A stretch of DNA of 34,608 bases from Alphaproteobacteria bacterium (GTDB taxonomy: Bacteria; Pseudomonadota; Alphaproteobacteria; UBA9655): contig DAIDHR010000022.1 in the NCBI GenBank assembly GCA_027459605.1, positions 1 through 34,608 on the forward strand, written 5' to 3'. The stretch's first letter is position 1; each line of letters starts with the position of its first letter. Under the pieces are notes generated by a model. The model saw only the letters and a program-made list of their open reading frames with translations. It made no database searches and was not told the DNA's origin. Below are positions 8,660 to 17,294 of this stretch, piece after piece. Both the position numbers and the translations under genes were made by a program.

Positions 8660-10045
8660 TTATTCTTTTTTACTTAACAACAAAAGATTTCGCGTTCCCT
8701 TATTTAATGAAATCATTTTTTCTATGTTAAAGTGTTGGCTAAGGAGATCCTTAAAATTATCCAACGTATAATCTTTGAAAATATCTGCCCTATTGCGAAG
8801 AAGGAATTTGACCATGGGATCAGTTTTATCGACCCACTCAACAATACCTTGTGGAGCGATAAATTTTAAAAATTGAACAAAACTGTTTAATGGAACATTT
8901 TGAGAAATACAAAGATGATGAATTAAGGCCAAAGCCATAAAGGAGTCGGTTTTTAGCCTTGTAAAAACATCTTTCCTTTCATTTAAGGACCACCCCATTG
9001 ATGGAGAAGGAGTCATCAGATTTAAAACAACTGGAACGATACTCTTATTTTTGTGCGAGTAAACCTGATCTATACACGTTGGGTCCAAGTCACAAGCAAT
9101 AACCTGGGAAGCTTTTGCAGCGATTAAAGAGTAATGACCTGTGTTGCACCCCAAATCCATCACAGATTTTGGGCCAAGTTTTTTCAAGCCCTCTCTTATA
9201 AAACTTTCCTTTTCCTTCGTATCATCAACTTCATAACTATTTTGGGAGTAATAATCTTTCCAAATGGATTTCCCCTTATTAATTTGAAGAGATTCAACGC
9301 AACCTCGCAAGTTTTTTATAAAATTTAATAAAGCTTTTTTTGGAAAAACCTGAGGTGAAAATTCATGACGGATGGTTGCTTCTGAAACTGTTTTACTTGA
9401 CGAGAGTTTTTCTTGTAAAAACACATACTTGAAAACCCCCCTTTTAAAGAGGGATGTTTTAGACATGGTCTTAGAAAGAATACTAACAGGAATACCTTGG
9501 TGAGTTGCTCGCCAAAAAGATTGAAAATCAACATTATGATGGGCTTGAAGCATTAAGGGATATAAAAATTCTTGGAGAAATTGAGAAAATCCTTCCCATG
9601 GTTGACCCTCTTGGTAAACATCTATAGATAATATGTCGTAAAAACAGGGCTTTCCCTTGTAAAAACTGATATTCCATGCAGTGCCATCTTTGAGAATAAA
9701 GTTGTTTTCAAGGAGTTCTTCAAGAAGATCAAGCATAAGGAGGCCCGCATCCTTAAGCATCGAAAAACTCCATTCAAATGGATAGGTTAAATACTCGATT
9801 TTTTCATGCCAAAGGACATGGTCACCAACAGAGACTTTCTTAGGAAACGTATCGGTCGCCTTTAGCAACTTTGTAGGAATTATCTTCCCTTCCTCAACCC
9901 ATTTATTAAAAAAAGGAAGATTGAGAAGAGTGTTCATCCGCGCATAAGCACCTGAACTCAAAGTTCGATAGATTTCGTTTTCATATGAAAATACATGCCC
10001 TTCAGGATCACGAAAGGATCCTTCATCAAATGCGGGAAGTGCCAT
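8660..10045 (-). CDS. NoeA-like class I SAM-dependent methyltransferase
   Basis: The 461-residue product resembles the NoeA (nodulation protein) family: an N-terminal half of kinase-like character opening with GSFRDPEGHVFSYENEIYR, including the LKDGTAWNISFYKGKPCFYD segment (118-137) and PWEGFSQFLQEFLYPLML (149-166), followed by a Rossmann methyltransferase domain with motif I VMDLGCNTGHYS (295-306) and the acidic ACDLD at the end of strand 2. The acceptor is not known; in rhizobia relatives affect host-specific nodulation, and in other bacteria they are mostly uncharacterised. An AAGGAGG ribosome site 6 bases upstream supports the ATG. It is isolated, with repeats on both sides (MITE downstream, REP upstream), so it may have arrived as a single-gene unit. 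Confidence 0.8.
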   Translation of the reverse strand: MALPAFDEGSFRDPEGHVFSYENEIYRTLSSGAYARMNTLLNLPFFNKWVEEGKIIPTKLLKATDTFPKKVSVGDHVLWHEKIEYLTYPFEWSFSMLKDAGLLMLDLLEELLENNFILKDGTAWNISFYKGKPCFYDILSIDVYQEGQPWEGFSQFLQEFLYPLMLQAHHNVDFQSFWRATHQGIPVSILSKTMSKTSLFKRGVFKYVFLQEKLSSSKTVSEATIRHEFSPQVFPKKALLNFIKNLRGCVESLQINKGKSIWKDYYSQNSYEVDDTKEKESFIREGLKKLGPKSVMDLGCNTGHYSLIAAKASQVIACDLDPTCIDQVYSHKNKSIVPVVLNLMTPSPSMGWSLNERKDVFTRLKTDSFMALALIHHLCISQNVPLNSFVQFLKFIAPQGIVEWVDKTDPMVKFLLRNRADIFKDYTLDNFKDLLSQHFNIEKMISLNKGTRNLLLLSKKE

Positions 10046-10416
10046 CTATTCCTCCTTAAAAAAGTTGAGAGAACATTGTGCTTATTCCGTCGTCCAAACC
10101 AAACATATGGTGGGAAAGAAAAAACATGTGTAAATATAACCATGCAGCACACTAGATACCCTTGGCATCAAGAAGACGTCATCATACGACCTGCTAGAAA
10201 GATGTCAAGATATTTGCCAGGTTACCCTTAACACATAAGTTTTACAATGAAGGACAATATCCAAGATCGTCATTGCGAACCCTGCAGAAAGTAGGGCAAA
10301 GCAATGACGATAACTTGTTGATTTTCAATGCTTGTATAAAAATTACCAGGTGTTGCACCCAGAATGACAAGTCCATTGATAATCGCTGACTCAAAAGTTT
10401 TTATCGAAAGCTTAGG
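10046..10416. other. Repeat-bearing intergenic region
   Basis: No supported gene in 370 bp. It contains a REP-type palindrome (10266-10311) and, at 10352-10365, the 14-mer gttgcacccagaat whose reverse complement occurs at 29660-29673. The minus-strand promoter of the methyltransferase gene should lie in 10050-10140, but no clear -35/-10 pair is visible. Confidence 0.6.
10266..10311. repeat. REP-like palindrome
   Basis: Arms atcgtcattgc (10266-10276) and gcaatgacgat (10301-10311) are perfect 11-bp complements; a second inner stem ccct/aggg lies between them. The form cgtcattgcga...gcaatgacg is a widespread intergenic palindrome type in alphaproteobacteria. On RNA it would fold into one long stem-loop between the two minus-strand genes. 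Confidence 0.75.
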
Positions 10417-10671
10417 TTATTCTTCTGCCTTCTTCTCACCTTCTCCAAACCACTCCCTACAAGCACCGAGGCAAGCCTTATAAACATCATCTTTGAAGTC
10501 TTCTGTACATTTTTTGGTTTCTTTCGCGCAAACCATATATGCCGACTCTCCAGCAGAGTTGCATATATCTTTACAAATTGCAGGGGTATGGGTACTAAAG
10601 CATGGAGTAAGGAAACTTCCCCCCATAAAAACAAGGGCTAAGCTTACTGTTTGAATAAGTTTTTTGTACAT
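10417..10671 (-). CDS. Small exported cysteine-rich protein
   Basis: No family recognised. The 84-residue product has a signal peptide (KK followed by a hydrophobic segment at residues 6-22, likely cleavage near residue 26) and a mature part of about 58 residues with six cysteines arranged CX3C (33, 37), C48, C55, CX3C (67, 71). The symmetric twin CX3C layout suggests a compact two-helix disulfide fold, but no known member can be named. The ATG has an AAAGGA ribosome site 8 bases upstream. The pattern resembles the C-terminal CX3C of the exported protein at 418-738. Possibly a secreted effector, toxin or envelope protein. Confidence 0.75.
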   Translation of the reverse strand: MYKKLIQTVSLALVFMGGSFLTPCFSTHTPAICKDICNSAGESAYMVCAKETKKCTEDFKDDVYKACLGACREWFGEGEKKAEE

Positions 10672-10778
10672 ATTTTTTTCCTTTTCGAGTTGTCATTTTA
10701 TCATTAAATTTAGTAAATAATTAAAATATTACTTACTCAGAAAATCATATGGAAAATTTCTTAAAAAAGAATTAATCT

Positions 10779-11495
10779 TTAAATCTTTAAAGCTTTTCTT
10801 TGAAGAGAAACAATTTCGCCAATACCTTGGCGAGCAAGACGCATCATCTCAAAAAGGGCTTCTTCTTCAAAAGGTTTATCCTCAGCGGTTGTTTGAATTT
10901 CTATAATAGCGCCTGCATCTGTTAAAACAAAGTTGGCATCGGCTTGGGCTGTACTATCCTCATCATAGTCTAAATCTAAAATAGGTGCACCATTCACAAT
11001 TCCACAAGAAACAGCTGCAACTTGATGGCTAATCGGAAGTGAGTCAATCTTCCCTTCACTCACAAGCTTTTGAAGGGCCCGGTGAAGGGCAACGTAAGCT
11101 CCTGAAATAGCAGCCGTCCGTGTTCCTCCATCAGCTTGTAATACATCACAATCAATTGTAATTTGTCTCTCACCGAGGGCTTTTAAATCTACAACAGATC
11201 TTAAAGCTCGTCCTATCAAGCGTTGAATTTCTTGAGTTCTTCCTGATTGCTTGCCTCGCGCCGCTTCACGATCCATGCGGCTATGAGTTGACCTAGGAAG
11301 CATGCCATATTCAGCTGTCACCCAACCTGTACCTTTATTCCTTAAAAAGGGAGGAACTTTTTCTTCAAGGGAGGCTGTACACAGCACGTGCGTATCACCA
11401 AATTTAGCAAGACAAGAGCCTTCAGCATGTTTAGCAAATCCGGTCTCAAAAGTAATCTCTCTCAGCTGATCCGGACGACGCCCTGATGGCCTCAT
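10779..11495 (-). CDS. rph: Ribonuclease PH
   Basis: RNase PH is a phosphorolytic 3'-5' exoribonuclease that trims tRNA precursor 3' ends. The 238-residue product has the normal family length and the expected sequence throughout ([36 protein letters not shown] with the catalytic-core arginines, [37 protein letters not shown]). A TTG codon 18 bp upstream in frame could be read as a start, but ATG 11495 has AGAGGAG seven bases ahead and matches the family start. It is divergent from hrcA with 72 bp between starts, a pairing found in many alphaproteobacteria. Its own promoter would have to lie in or beyond the beginning of hrcA. Confidence 0.96.
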   Translation of the reverse strand: MRPSGRRPDQLREITFETGFAKHAEGSCLAKFGDTHVLCTASLEEKVPPFLRNKGTGWVTAEYGMLPRSTHSRMDREAARGKQSGRTQEIQRLIGRALRSVVDLKALGERQITIDCDVLQADGGTRTAAISGAYVALHRALQKLVSEGKIDSLPISHQVAAVSCGIVNGAPILDLDYDEDSTAQADANFVLTDAGAIIEIQTTAEDKPFEEEALFEMMRLARQGIGEIVSLQRKALKI

Positions 11496-11517
11496 AAAAA
11501 AACTCCTCTTCAAATGA

Positions 11518-11546
11518 TTGACGTAGCCCTAAGTCATTACTACATT
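11518..11546 (+). promoter_or_regulatory. Sigma70-type promoter of hrcA-grpE-dnaK
   Basis: TTGACG (11518-11523) and TACATT (11541-11546) are separated by exactly 17 bp, upstream of the hrcA start at 11568. Transcription would begin near 11553, which rules out the in-frame ATG at 11514. No CIRCE element is present here. Confidence 0.6.
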
Positions 11547-11567
11547 TTAAGTAAGGTGAAAAGAGCT

Positions 11568-12608
11568 ATGACCAAATTAGAAGAATTAGATAAAAGATCA
11601 CGAGAGGTATTTCGCCATATTGTTGATACCTACGTAGAAACGGGTGAACCTGTTGGTTCTAAGACTCTATCCAACCGTTTGGGCATATCCCTCTCACCTG
11701 CCACTATTCGCAACGTGATGGCCGATTTAGAGGAAGCAGGTCTCCTCTATGCTCCCCATACCTCAGCAGGTCGTATGCCTACGGATGCTGGTCTCCGTCT
11801 TTTTGTGCACGGCATTTTAGAAATTGGGGATTTAGCCCCTGAAGAACAAAAAGAAATCGAACGCCATTGTAAAGCAACGGGGAAAAGTGTTTCCGATGTT
11901 TTGGAAGATGCGACGAAAGCCCTTTCGGGACTAAGCCGTTGTGCAGGCGTTGTCCTTGCTCCCAAATCTGAAGCCATCCTAAAACATATTGAATTTGTAA
12001 GCCTTAGCCCAGGCAGAGTCCTTGTCGTGCTTATCACTGAAGATGGACTCGTGGAAAATCGAATTATTGAAACGCCCCTTGGCATTCCTCCCTCAAGCCT
12101 TATTGAAGCCGGAAATTATTTAAATAACCGCTTAAGCGGCAAGACTTTGAAAGAAGCTAAAATTCAAATTTTGGGCGAAGTTGAAGAAAACAGGAGCCAA
12201 CTTGATCTTCTCACCTCAAAAGTTGTGGAAGAAGGTCTTGCCATATGGGCCGGGAAAGGTACTTCCACTTCTCTTATTATCCGAGGACAGTCAAATCTTT
12301 TGCAGGATGTCCGTCATGTGGAGGAACTCAATTGTATCCGCCTTCTTTTTGAGGCCCTGGATACACAAGAAGAACTCCTCGAACTCCTCGATGCGGCCAT
12401 CGCAGCCGATGGAGTGCAGATTTTTATGGGATCTGAAAATAAACTATTCCAACTGTCCGGCTGTTCTCTTATTGTCTCTCCATATTCAACAGACAACGGA
12501 CGTATTGTAGGAGCTATTGGAGTAATCGGTCCTGCAAGATTAAACTATAGCCGTATCATCCCCATGGTAGATTATACGGCAAAACTGATTAGCAAAACGA
12601 TAGGGTAA
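11568..12608 (+). CDS. hrcA: Heat-inducible transcription repressor HrcA
   Basis: HrcA represses heat-shock genes by binding CIRCE inverted repeats and needs GroEL to fold. The 346-residue product begins MTKLEELDKRSREVFRHIVD and contains the winged-helix DNA-binding domain (SKTLSNRLGISLSPATIRNVMADLEEAGLL, then the HTSAGRMPTDAG signature) followed by the GAF-like domain and the C-terminal conserved GAIGVIGPARLNYSRIIPMVDYTA. The start at 11568 is chosen because the promoter at 11518-11546 starts transcription after the earlier ATG and the family starts near here. It is followed after 3 bp by grpE, forming hrcA-grpE-dnaK-dnaJ. Confidence 0.97.
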   Translation: MTKLEELDKRSREVFRHIVDTYVETGEPVGSKTLSNRLGISLSPATIRNVMADLEEAGLLYAPHTSAGRMPTDAGLRLFVHGILEIGDLAPEEQKEIERHCKATGKSVSDVLEDATKALSGLSRCAGVVLAPKSEAILKHIEFVSLSPGRVLVVLITEDGLVENRIIETPLGIPPSSLIEAGNYLNNRLSGKTLKEAKIQILGEVEENRSQLDLLTSKVVEEGLAIWAGKGTSTSLIIRGQSNLLQDVRHVEELNCIRLLFEALDTQEELLELLDAAIAADGVQIFMGSENKLFQLSGCSLIVSPYSTDNGRIVGAIGVIGPARLNYSRIIPMVDYTAKLISKTIG

Positions 12609-12611
12609 ACC

Positions 12612-13214
12612 ATGACTGAAAAAGAAGACCAACCTTCCGGAAATGAACCGCTCTCTGAATCAGAAGAAATTCTTAACTTAGAACAAGAAATCTCTTCGGC
12701 TGTCTCGAGAGAGGAAGAGCTAGAGGCTGAAGTTAATAAAATCAAAGACCAGCTATTAAGAACACTAGCGGAACTTGAAAACTACCGCAAACGAGCTGAA
12801 CGAGAGAGGGAAGAAATGGCTAAATTTGCCATTACCGGCTTTTCCCGGGATCTGCTCACTGTTGCTGATAACTTAAGACGCGCCCTTGAAAGCGCTTCTG
12901 CAGAGAGTGAAACCTCTGAAAAATTGCTTAAAAGCCTTTTAGAAGGTGTGGAAATCACCGAAAAGGAACTTCTTTTTGCTTTTAAAAAACATCATATCGA
13001 AAAAATTGAACCTTTAGGCCAGGCTTTTGATCATCACTTTCATCAAGCCATGTTCGAGGTGGATGATTCAGATCAACCCGCAGGAACAGTTGTGCATGTC
13101 CTTCAAAGTGGCTATCGCCTTCATGACAGGCTTTTAAGGCCAGCCCTTGTCGGCGTTGCAAAAGGAAAAAATTCAGAGGACACATTGCAACCGTCTGATG
13201 AGACACCTAAATAA
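12612..13214 (+). CDS. grpE: Nucleotide exchange factor GrpE
   Basis: GrpE is the dimeric factor that releases ADP from DnaK. The 200-residue product has the acidic, disordered N-terminus (1-25), the long coiled-coil helix (about 25-80, with [20 protein letters not shown]), and the C-terminal beta-domain ending in the signature [19 protein letters not shown] (about 167-185). The gene begins 3 bp after the stop of hrcA, so translational coupling is likely. Confidence 0.97.
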   Translation: MTEKEDQPSGNEPLSESEEILNLEQEISSAVSREEELEAEVNKIKDQLLRTLAELENYRKRAEREREEMAKFAITGFSRDLLTVADNLRRALESASAESETSEKLLKSLLEGVEITEKELLFAFKKHHIEKIEPLGQAFDHHFHQAMFEVDDSDQPAGTVVHVLQSGYRLHDRLLRPALVGVAKGKNSEDTLQPSDETPK

Positions 13215-13264
13215 AAAAACAGAATGCGTTTCATTCTCACTGCTTGAAAAGAAAGAGGAATAAG

Positions 13265-15178
13265 ATGAGTAAAGTGATTGGAATAGACCTTGGTACCACT
13301 AACTCCTGTGTCGCAATTATGGATGGAAAAGAAGCTCGCGTTATTGAAAACGCTGAGGGGGCTCGAACAACACCGTCTATGGTTGCTTTTACAAATACAG
13401 GTGAAAGGCTTGTAGGACAAGCCGCAAAACGCCAAGCCGTAACAAACCCCGAGAATACGCTCTTTGCCATAAAACGTCTTATCGGGCGCCGTTATGACGA
13501 TCCTATGACGCAAAAGGATAAAGAGTTAGTCCCCTACAAGATTGTTGAAGGACCTAATGGAGATGCCTGGGTCGAGGTTCAAGGTAAAAAATATAGCCCC
13601 AGTGAAATCAGCGCGTTCATTCTTCAAAAGATGAAAGAAACCGCCGAAAATTTCTTAGGGGAAAAAGTAACGCAAGCCGTTATCACGGTTCCAGCTTATT
13701 TTAATGACTCCCAAAGACAGGCCACAAAAGACGCTGGTAAAATTGCCGGCCTTGAAGTTTTACGGATTATCAATGAACCTACTGCTGCTGCCCTTGCTTA
13801 TGGTCTTGATAAAAAGGAAGGGGAAGTTATCGCCGTTTATGACTTAGGAGGCGGAACTTTTGATATTTCAATCCTTGAAATTGGCGATGGTGTTTTTGAA
13901 GTTAAATCAACAAATGGCGATACCTTTTTAGGAGGAGAAGACTTTGATCAGCGCATTATCGACTACTTAGCTGATGAGTTCAAAAAAGAACAAGGGATAG
14001 ATTTAAGGAAGGACAAACTTGCCCTCCAGCGGCTGAAAGAGGCAGCTGAAAAAGCAAAAATTGAGCTCTCCAGTGCTATGCAAACAGATGTCAACTTGCC
14101 TTTTATCACAGCAGATGCCTCCGGTCCCAAGCATTTAAATGTGAAGCTAACCCGTGCTAAATTAGAAAGTCTTGTTGAAGACCTTGTTCAACGGACTATA
14201 AAGCCTTGCAAATCCGCTCTTGAAGATGCAGGTGTATCTGCAGGTCAAATTGATGAGGTCATCTTGGTCGGAGGGATGACTCGTATGCCAAAGATTATCG
14301 AGACTGTAAAAACGTTCTTTGGAAAAGAACCCCACCGAGGAGTCAACCCTGATGAAGTGGTTGCCCTTGGCGCTGCTATTCAAGGAGGTGTTTTGCGAGG
14401 AGACGTGAAAGACGTTCTTTTGCTCGATGTAACTCCCCTTTCCCTCGGCATTGAGACTTTAGGAGGGGTTTTCACCCGTCTTATAGACCGCAACACAACA
14501 ATCCCCACAAAGAAAAGCCAAATTTTCTCAACAGCCGACGATAACCAAGCAGCTGTGACGATCCGCGTTTTCCAAGGAGAACGTGAGATGGCAGCAGATA
14601 ATAAGCTATTAGGTCAATTTGATCTCACAGGAATTCCCCCTGCCCCGCGTGGCATTCCTCAAATTGAAGTCACTTTTGATATTGATGCGAATGGTATCGT
14701 TCATGTATCTGCAAAAGATAAGGCTACTGGGAAAGAACAGCAAATCCGTATCGAAGCTTCAGGAGGACTTTCTGAGCAAGACATTGACAAAATGGTCAAA
14801 GATGCAGAAGCTCACGCAAGCGAAGACAAAAACCGTCGAGAACTTGTTGAAATTCGGAATCATGCCGAGGCTCTTCTCCATACGACTGAAAAAACCCTTA
14901 AAGAACAAGCGGATAAAATTGGAACAGAGGATCAAGAAAAAGTTGAAGCTGCTGTAAAAGACTTACGAGAAGCCCTTGATTCTCCTGAAAAATCTGTGAT
15001 CCAACAAAAGATGGAAGTTTTAACCCAAGCTTCCATGGCTTTAGGAGAAGCTCTTTATAAAGCCTCCCAAGAGGATACCTCTTCTGAAATCAAGGATAAT
15101 TCGCAAGAAGCTAATAAAGAAGACGTTGTAGACGCTGAATTTGAAGAAGTTGATAATGAGAAGAAAAATGAAGAATAG
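13265..15178 (+). CDS. dnaK: Chaperone protein DnaK (Hsp70)
   Basis: DnaK is the ATP-dependent Hsp70 chaperone acting with DnaJ and GrpE. The 637-residue product shows all three Hsp70 signatures: [11 protein letters not shown] at the start, [15 protein letters not shown] in the middle of the ATPase domain, and [13 protein letters not shown]. The substrate-binding domain (about 385-500) and a helical lid with an acidic C-terminal tail containing [11 protein letters not shown] follow. The start at 13265 is used because AGAGGA stands six bases upstream and the family begins [10 protein letters not shown]; an in-frame ATG at 13244 would add seven basic residues. No CIRCE repeat or clear separate promoter is seen in the 50-bp gap after grpE. 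Confidence 0.98.
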   Translation: MSKVIGIDLGTTNSCVAIMDGKEARVIENAEGARTTPSMVAFTNTGERLVGQAAKRQAVTNPENTLFAIKRLIGRRYDDPMTQKDKELVPYKIVEGPNGDAWVEVQGKKYSPSEISAFILQKMKETAENFLGEKVTQAVITVPAYFNDSQRQATKDAGKIAGLEVLRIINEPTAAALAYGLDKKEGEVIAVYDLGGGTFDISILEIGDGVFEVKSTNGDTFLGGEDFDQRIIDYLADEFKKEQGIDLRKDKLALQRLKEAAEKAKIELSSAMQTDVNLPFITADASGPKHLNVKLTRAKLESLVEDLVQRTIKPCKSALEDAGVSAGQIDEVILVGGMTRMPKIIETVKTFFGKEPHRGVNPDEVVALGAAIQGGVLRGDVKDVLLLDVTPLSLGIETLGGVFTRLIDRNTTIPTKKSQIFSTADDNQAAVTIRVFQGEREMAADNKLLGQFDLTGIPPAPRGIPQIEVTFDIDANGIVHVSAKDKATGKEQQIRIEASGGLSEQDIDKMVKDAEAHASEDKNRRELVEIRNHAEALLHTTEKTLKEQADKIGTEDQEKVEAAVKDLREALDSPEKSVIQQKMEVLTQASMALGEALYKASQEDTSSEIKDNSQEANKEDVVDAEFEEVDNEKKNEE

Positions 15179-15220
15179 CTCTCATCATTATCACTTTCTT
15201 AAACCCCCGCTCATTTCTCC

Positions 15221-15278
15221 CCATTGTCATCCTTGGGCTAGAAAAGTTGACATGCTGGGAGCTCACGGATCCTAACCT
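15221..15278. repeat. Remnant of dispersed repeat in the dnaK-dnaJ gap
   Basis: The 100-bp gap contains ttgtcatccttg (15224-15235), identical to the left edge of the palindromic repeat at 8352, and further on cacggatcctaac, resembling the right side of that repeat (cacgaggatctcctgac). The ribosome site of dnaJ (gggag near 15257) lies within it, so the repeat contributes the leader of dnaJ. Confidence 0.55.
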
Positions 15279-16436
15279 ATGGCAAAACAAGACTATTACG
15301 ATCTTTTAGGTGTTTCTCGCTCAGCTAAAGCAGAAGATATCAAAAAAGCTTACCGCAAACTTGCCATGAAATATCACCCCGATAAAAATCCTGGCGATAA
15401 AGAAGCCGAAAAAAAATTCAAAGAAATTAGCGAAGCCTACGACGTCCTCAAGGATGAACAAAAGCGGGCTGCCTATGATCGCATGGGACATGCTGCTTTT
15501 GATGGCAATATGGGTGGAGGCCCCCAAGGTGGGTTTTATCCCGGTGGATTTAATTTTGAAGCTTCTGGTTTTGGCAACATTTTCGATGACATGTTTAGTG
15601 AGTTCATGGGAGGCAGAGCCCGCCAACCGGAAGCCTCTCTTCGAGGAGCTGATTTACGCTACAACATGGAAATCACCTTGGAAGATGCCTTTAATGGCCT
15701 CAAAAAGAACATTAAAATTCCTACGAATGTCCCCTGTCATGTTTGTGATGGATCGGGTGCAACTCCAGGAACAAAGGCTGAAACATGTCCCACGTGTCAT
15801 GGTCTTGGAAAAGTCCATGCTCGTCAGGGCTTTTTTACCATCGAGCGGACCTGCTCCCATTGCCATGGCGCGGGTCAAATTATTAAAGACCCATGTAAGA
15901 CCTGCCATGGTTCTGGCCGTGTCAGGAAAGAAAAAACTCTTTCTATATCTATACCTGCAGGAATCGACGAAGGAGCACGTATCCGCTTAGCCAGTGAAGG
16001 AGAAGCAGGTCTCAGAGGAGGTGCTCCTGGAGACCTCTATATTTTCCTTCACATCAAACCACACAAGCTATTCCATCGTGACGGGTCGAACATCTATTGC
16101 CAGGTCCCCATTTCCATGACCACCGCTACCCTTGGCGGAGAAATCGAAGTTCCTTCTATTGATGGGCATAAAGCTCGGGTTAAAATCCCTGCGGGCACCC
16201 AATCGGGTAAACAGTTTCGCCTCAAAGGCAAAGGAATGTCGGTTTTAAGATCTTCATCCAGAGGGGATATGTATATCCAAACTCAAGTTGAAACTCCTGT
16301 AAACCTTTCTAAAAAGCAAAAAGAACTCCTCAAAGAATTTGCAGGGCTAGAAAAGAAAACCCACTCGAGTCCGCTTTCGGAAGGCTTTTTTGCAAAAATT
16401 AAAGATTTTTGGAGCGGAGATCGACGAGACTCTTAA
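15279..16436 (+). CDS. dnaJ: Chaperone protein DnaJ (Hsp40, type I)
   Basis: DnaJ delivers substrates to DnaK and stimulates its ATPase. The 385-residue product has all type I parts: J-domain (1-70) with the HPD motif in [14 protein letters not shown], Gly/Phe-rich linker (about 73-115), four CxxCxGxG zinc motifs ([32 protein letters not shown]; about 148-210), and the beta-barrel substrate domains to the C-terminus. The gap to dnaK holds a repeat remnant, so the two genes may be expressed at different levels. No terminator is evident just after the gene. Confidence 0.98.
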   Translation: MAKQDYYDLLGVSRSAKAEDIKKAYRKLAMKYHPDKNPGDKEAEKKFKEISEAYDVLKDEQKRAAYDRMGHAAFDGNMGGGPQGGFYPGGFNFEASGFGNIFDDMFSEFMGGRARQPEASLRGADLRYNMEITLEDAFNGLKKNIKIPTNVPCHVCDGSGATPGTKAETCPTCHGLGKVHARQGFFTIERTCSHCHGAGQIIKDPCKTCHGSGRVRKEKTLSISIPAGIDEGARIRLASEGEAGLRGGAPGDLYIFLHIKPHKLFHRDGSNIYCQVPISMTTATLGGEIEVPSIDGHKARVKIPAGTQSGKQFRLKGKGMSVLRSSSRGDMYIQTQVETPVNLSKKQKELLKEFAGLEKKTHSSPLSEGFFAKIKDFWSGDRRDS

Positions 16437-16525
16437 GGTTCACTTTTTTCATATAATCTACTTGACTTTTAAGAAAATTGTGATTACGTTAATTATAATT
16501 TTAAATGTAATTAATGGAGTTTTAA

Positions 16526-16975
16526 ATGAAAAAATTAGTGATTATTTGCTTATCATTTATGATAGGGACCAGCAATTTATATGCAACGCAATCAGAGGAT
16601 ATATTTAATTCGTTGAACAATAATATTAAAAAACACGTAAGTGTAATTGAGAAACTAAATGAAGACGAAAAAAAAGTAAAGATTAAGAAAGAATTTATTC
16701 CGCTTTTGGAAAAAACAAAACAAGAAGCCATGGACTTTCGTTTTTTGTGGAAGACACTCCAGCATAAGGAATGGCTTAAGATAACTCAGATATGCGCCGA
16801 GTACAAATCATGTGCCCATGGAAAGCTTGGAGAAACTCAAGAAGAACTTGAATCGACTAAAGAGGCTGTTAGAGCAAATTGGGGCTTCTTGAATCATTAT
16901 GGACATATGCCCTTAGTCCCCGTGGAGGTCTGGATTGACAATACCCGCTTAGGACAGTTTAAGCATCTGCTCTAA
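16526..16975 (+). CDS. Exported hypothetical protein
   Basis: Family not recognised. The 149-residue product starts with a signal peptide (KK, hydrophobic residues 4-17, cleavage site near LYA at residue 20). The mature part is charged and mainly helical up to about residue 115, with two cysteines spaced seven apart (QICAEYKSC) that could form one disulfide, and ends with a shorter segment rich in aromatic and proline residues (WGFLNHYGHMPLVPVEVWID). A GGAG ribosome site lies close upstream and a TATAAT box at 16494-16499 suggests its own promoter. A Rho-independent terminator follows at 17009-17037, so it is probably a single-gene transcript. Confidence 0.7.
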   Translation: MKKLVIICLSFMIGTSNLYATQSEDIFNSLNNNIKKHVSVIEKLNEDEKKVKIKKEFIPLLEKTKQEAMDFRFLWKTLQHKEWLKITQICAEYKSCAHGKLGETQEELESTKEAVRANWGFLNHYGHMPLVPVEVWIDNTRLGQFKHLL

Positions 16976-17008
16976 TTTCAGAAGAATTTAAAAGATCTTT
17001 AAGGATAC

Positions 17009-17037
17009 AAGAGGGAACCTTAGGTTCTCTCTTTTTT
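17009..17037 (+). terminator. Rho-independent terminator
   Basis: The stem gagggaacc / ggttctctc (one G-T pair) around a TTA loop is followed by a run of six Ts. It lies about 35 bp after the stop of the exported protein gene 16526-16975. The 3' end of a tiny minus-strand frame (17020-17154) overlaps it. Confidence 0.85.
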
Positions 17038-17154
17038 GCTATCTAAGAATCCGTTTCTTTTATCCTGGTCATCTGTTATCATTGCAAATAGAGAGGGAGA
17101 TAATAACCAGAATGGTATTGCCGCACCAAGTAAAAATTTAATCATTATGATCAT
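17020..17154 (-). CDS. Possible tiny exported peptide (44 residues)
   Basis: The minus strand has ATG at 17154 (or 17145) reading to TAA at 17020-17022. The product begins with a lysine-containing hydrophobic segment (MIKFLLGAAIPFWLLSPSLFA) that looks like a signal peptide ending LFA, followed by about 20 charged residues (MITDDQDKRNGFLDSKKERT). A GGTGA sequence lies 11 bases before the second ATG. No homolog can be named. Against it: short length and overlap with the terminator at 17009-17037. The ATG at 17145 is preferred on ribosome-site spacing. Confidence 0.35.
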   Translation of the reverse strand: MIIMIKFLLGAAIPFWLLSPSLFAMITDDQDKRNGFLDSKKERT

Positions 17155-17294
17155 ATTCACCTATAATAAATAATACTATAATACCAGTTTTGCCTAAGGG
17201 ATAGAAATTTGCGAAAAAGAAAGAAGAAGGCTTAGCTTAGAAAGTACAATATCACAACTTTTTTTGTCTCTTCTTATCCAGAACTAAGCTTATA

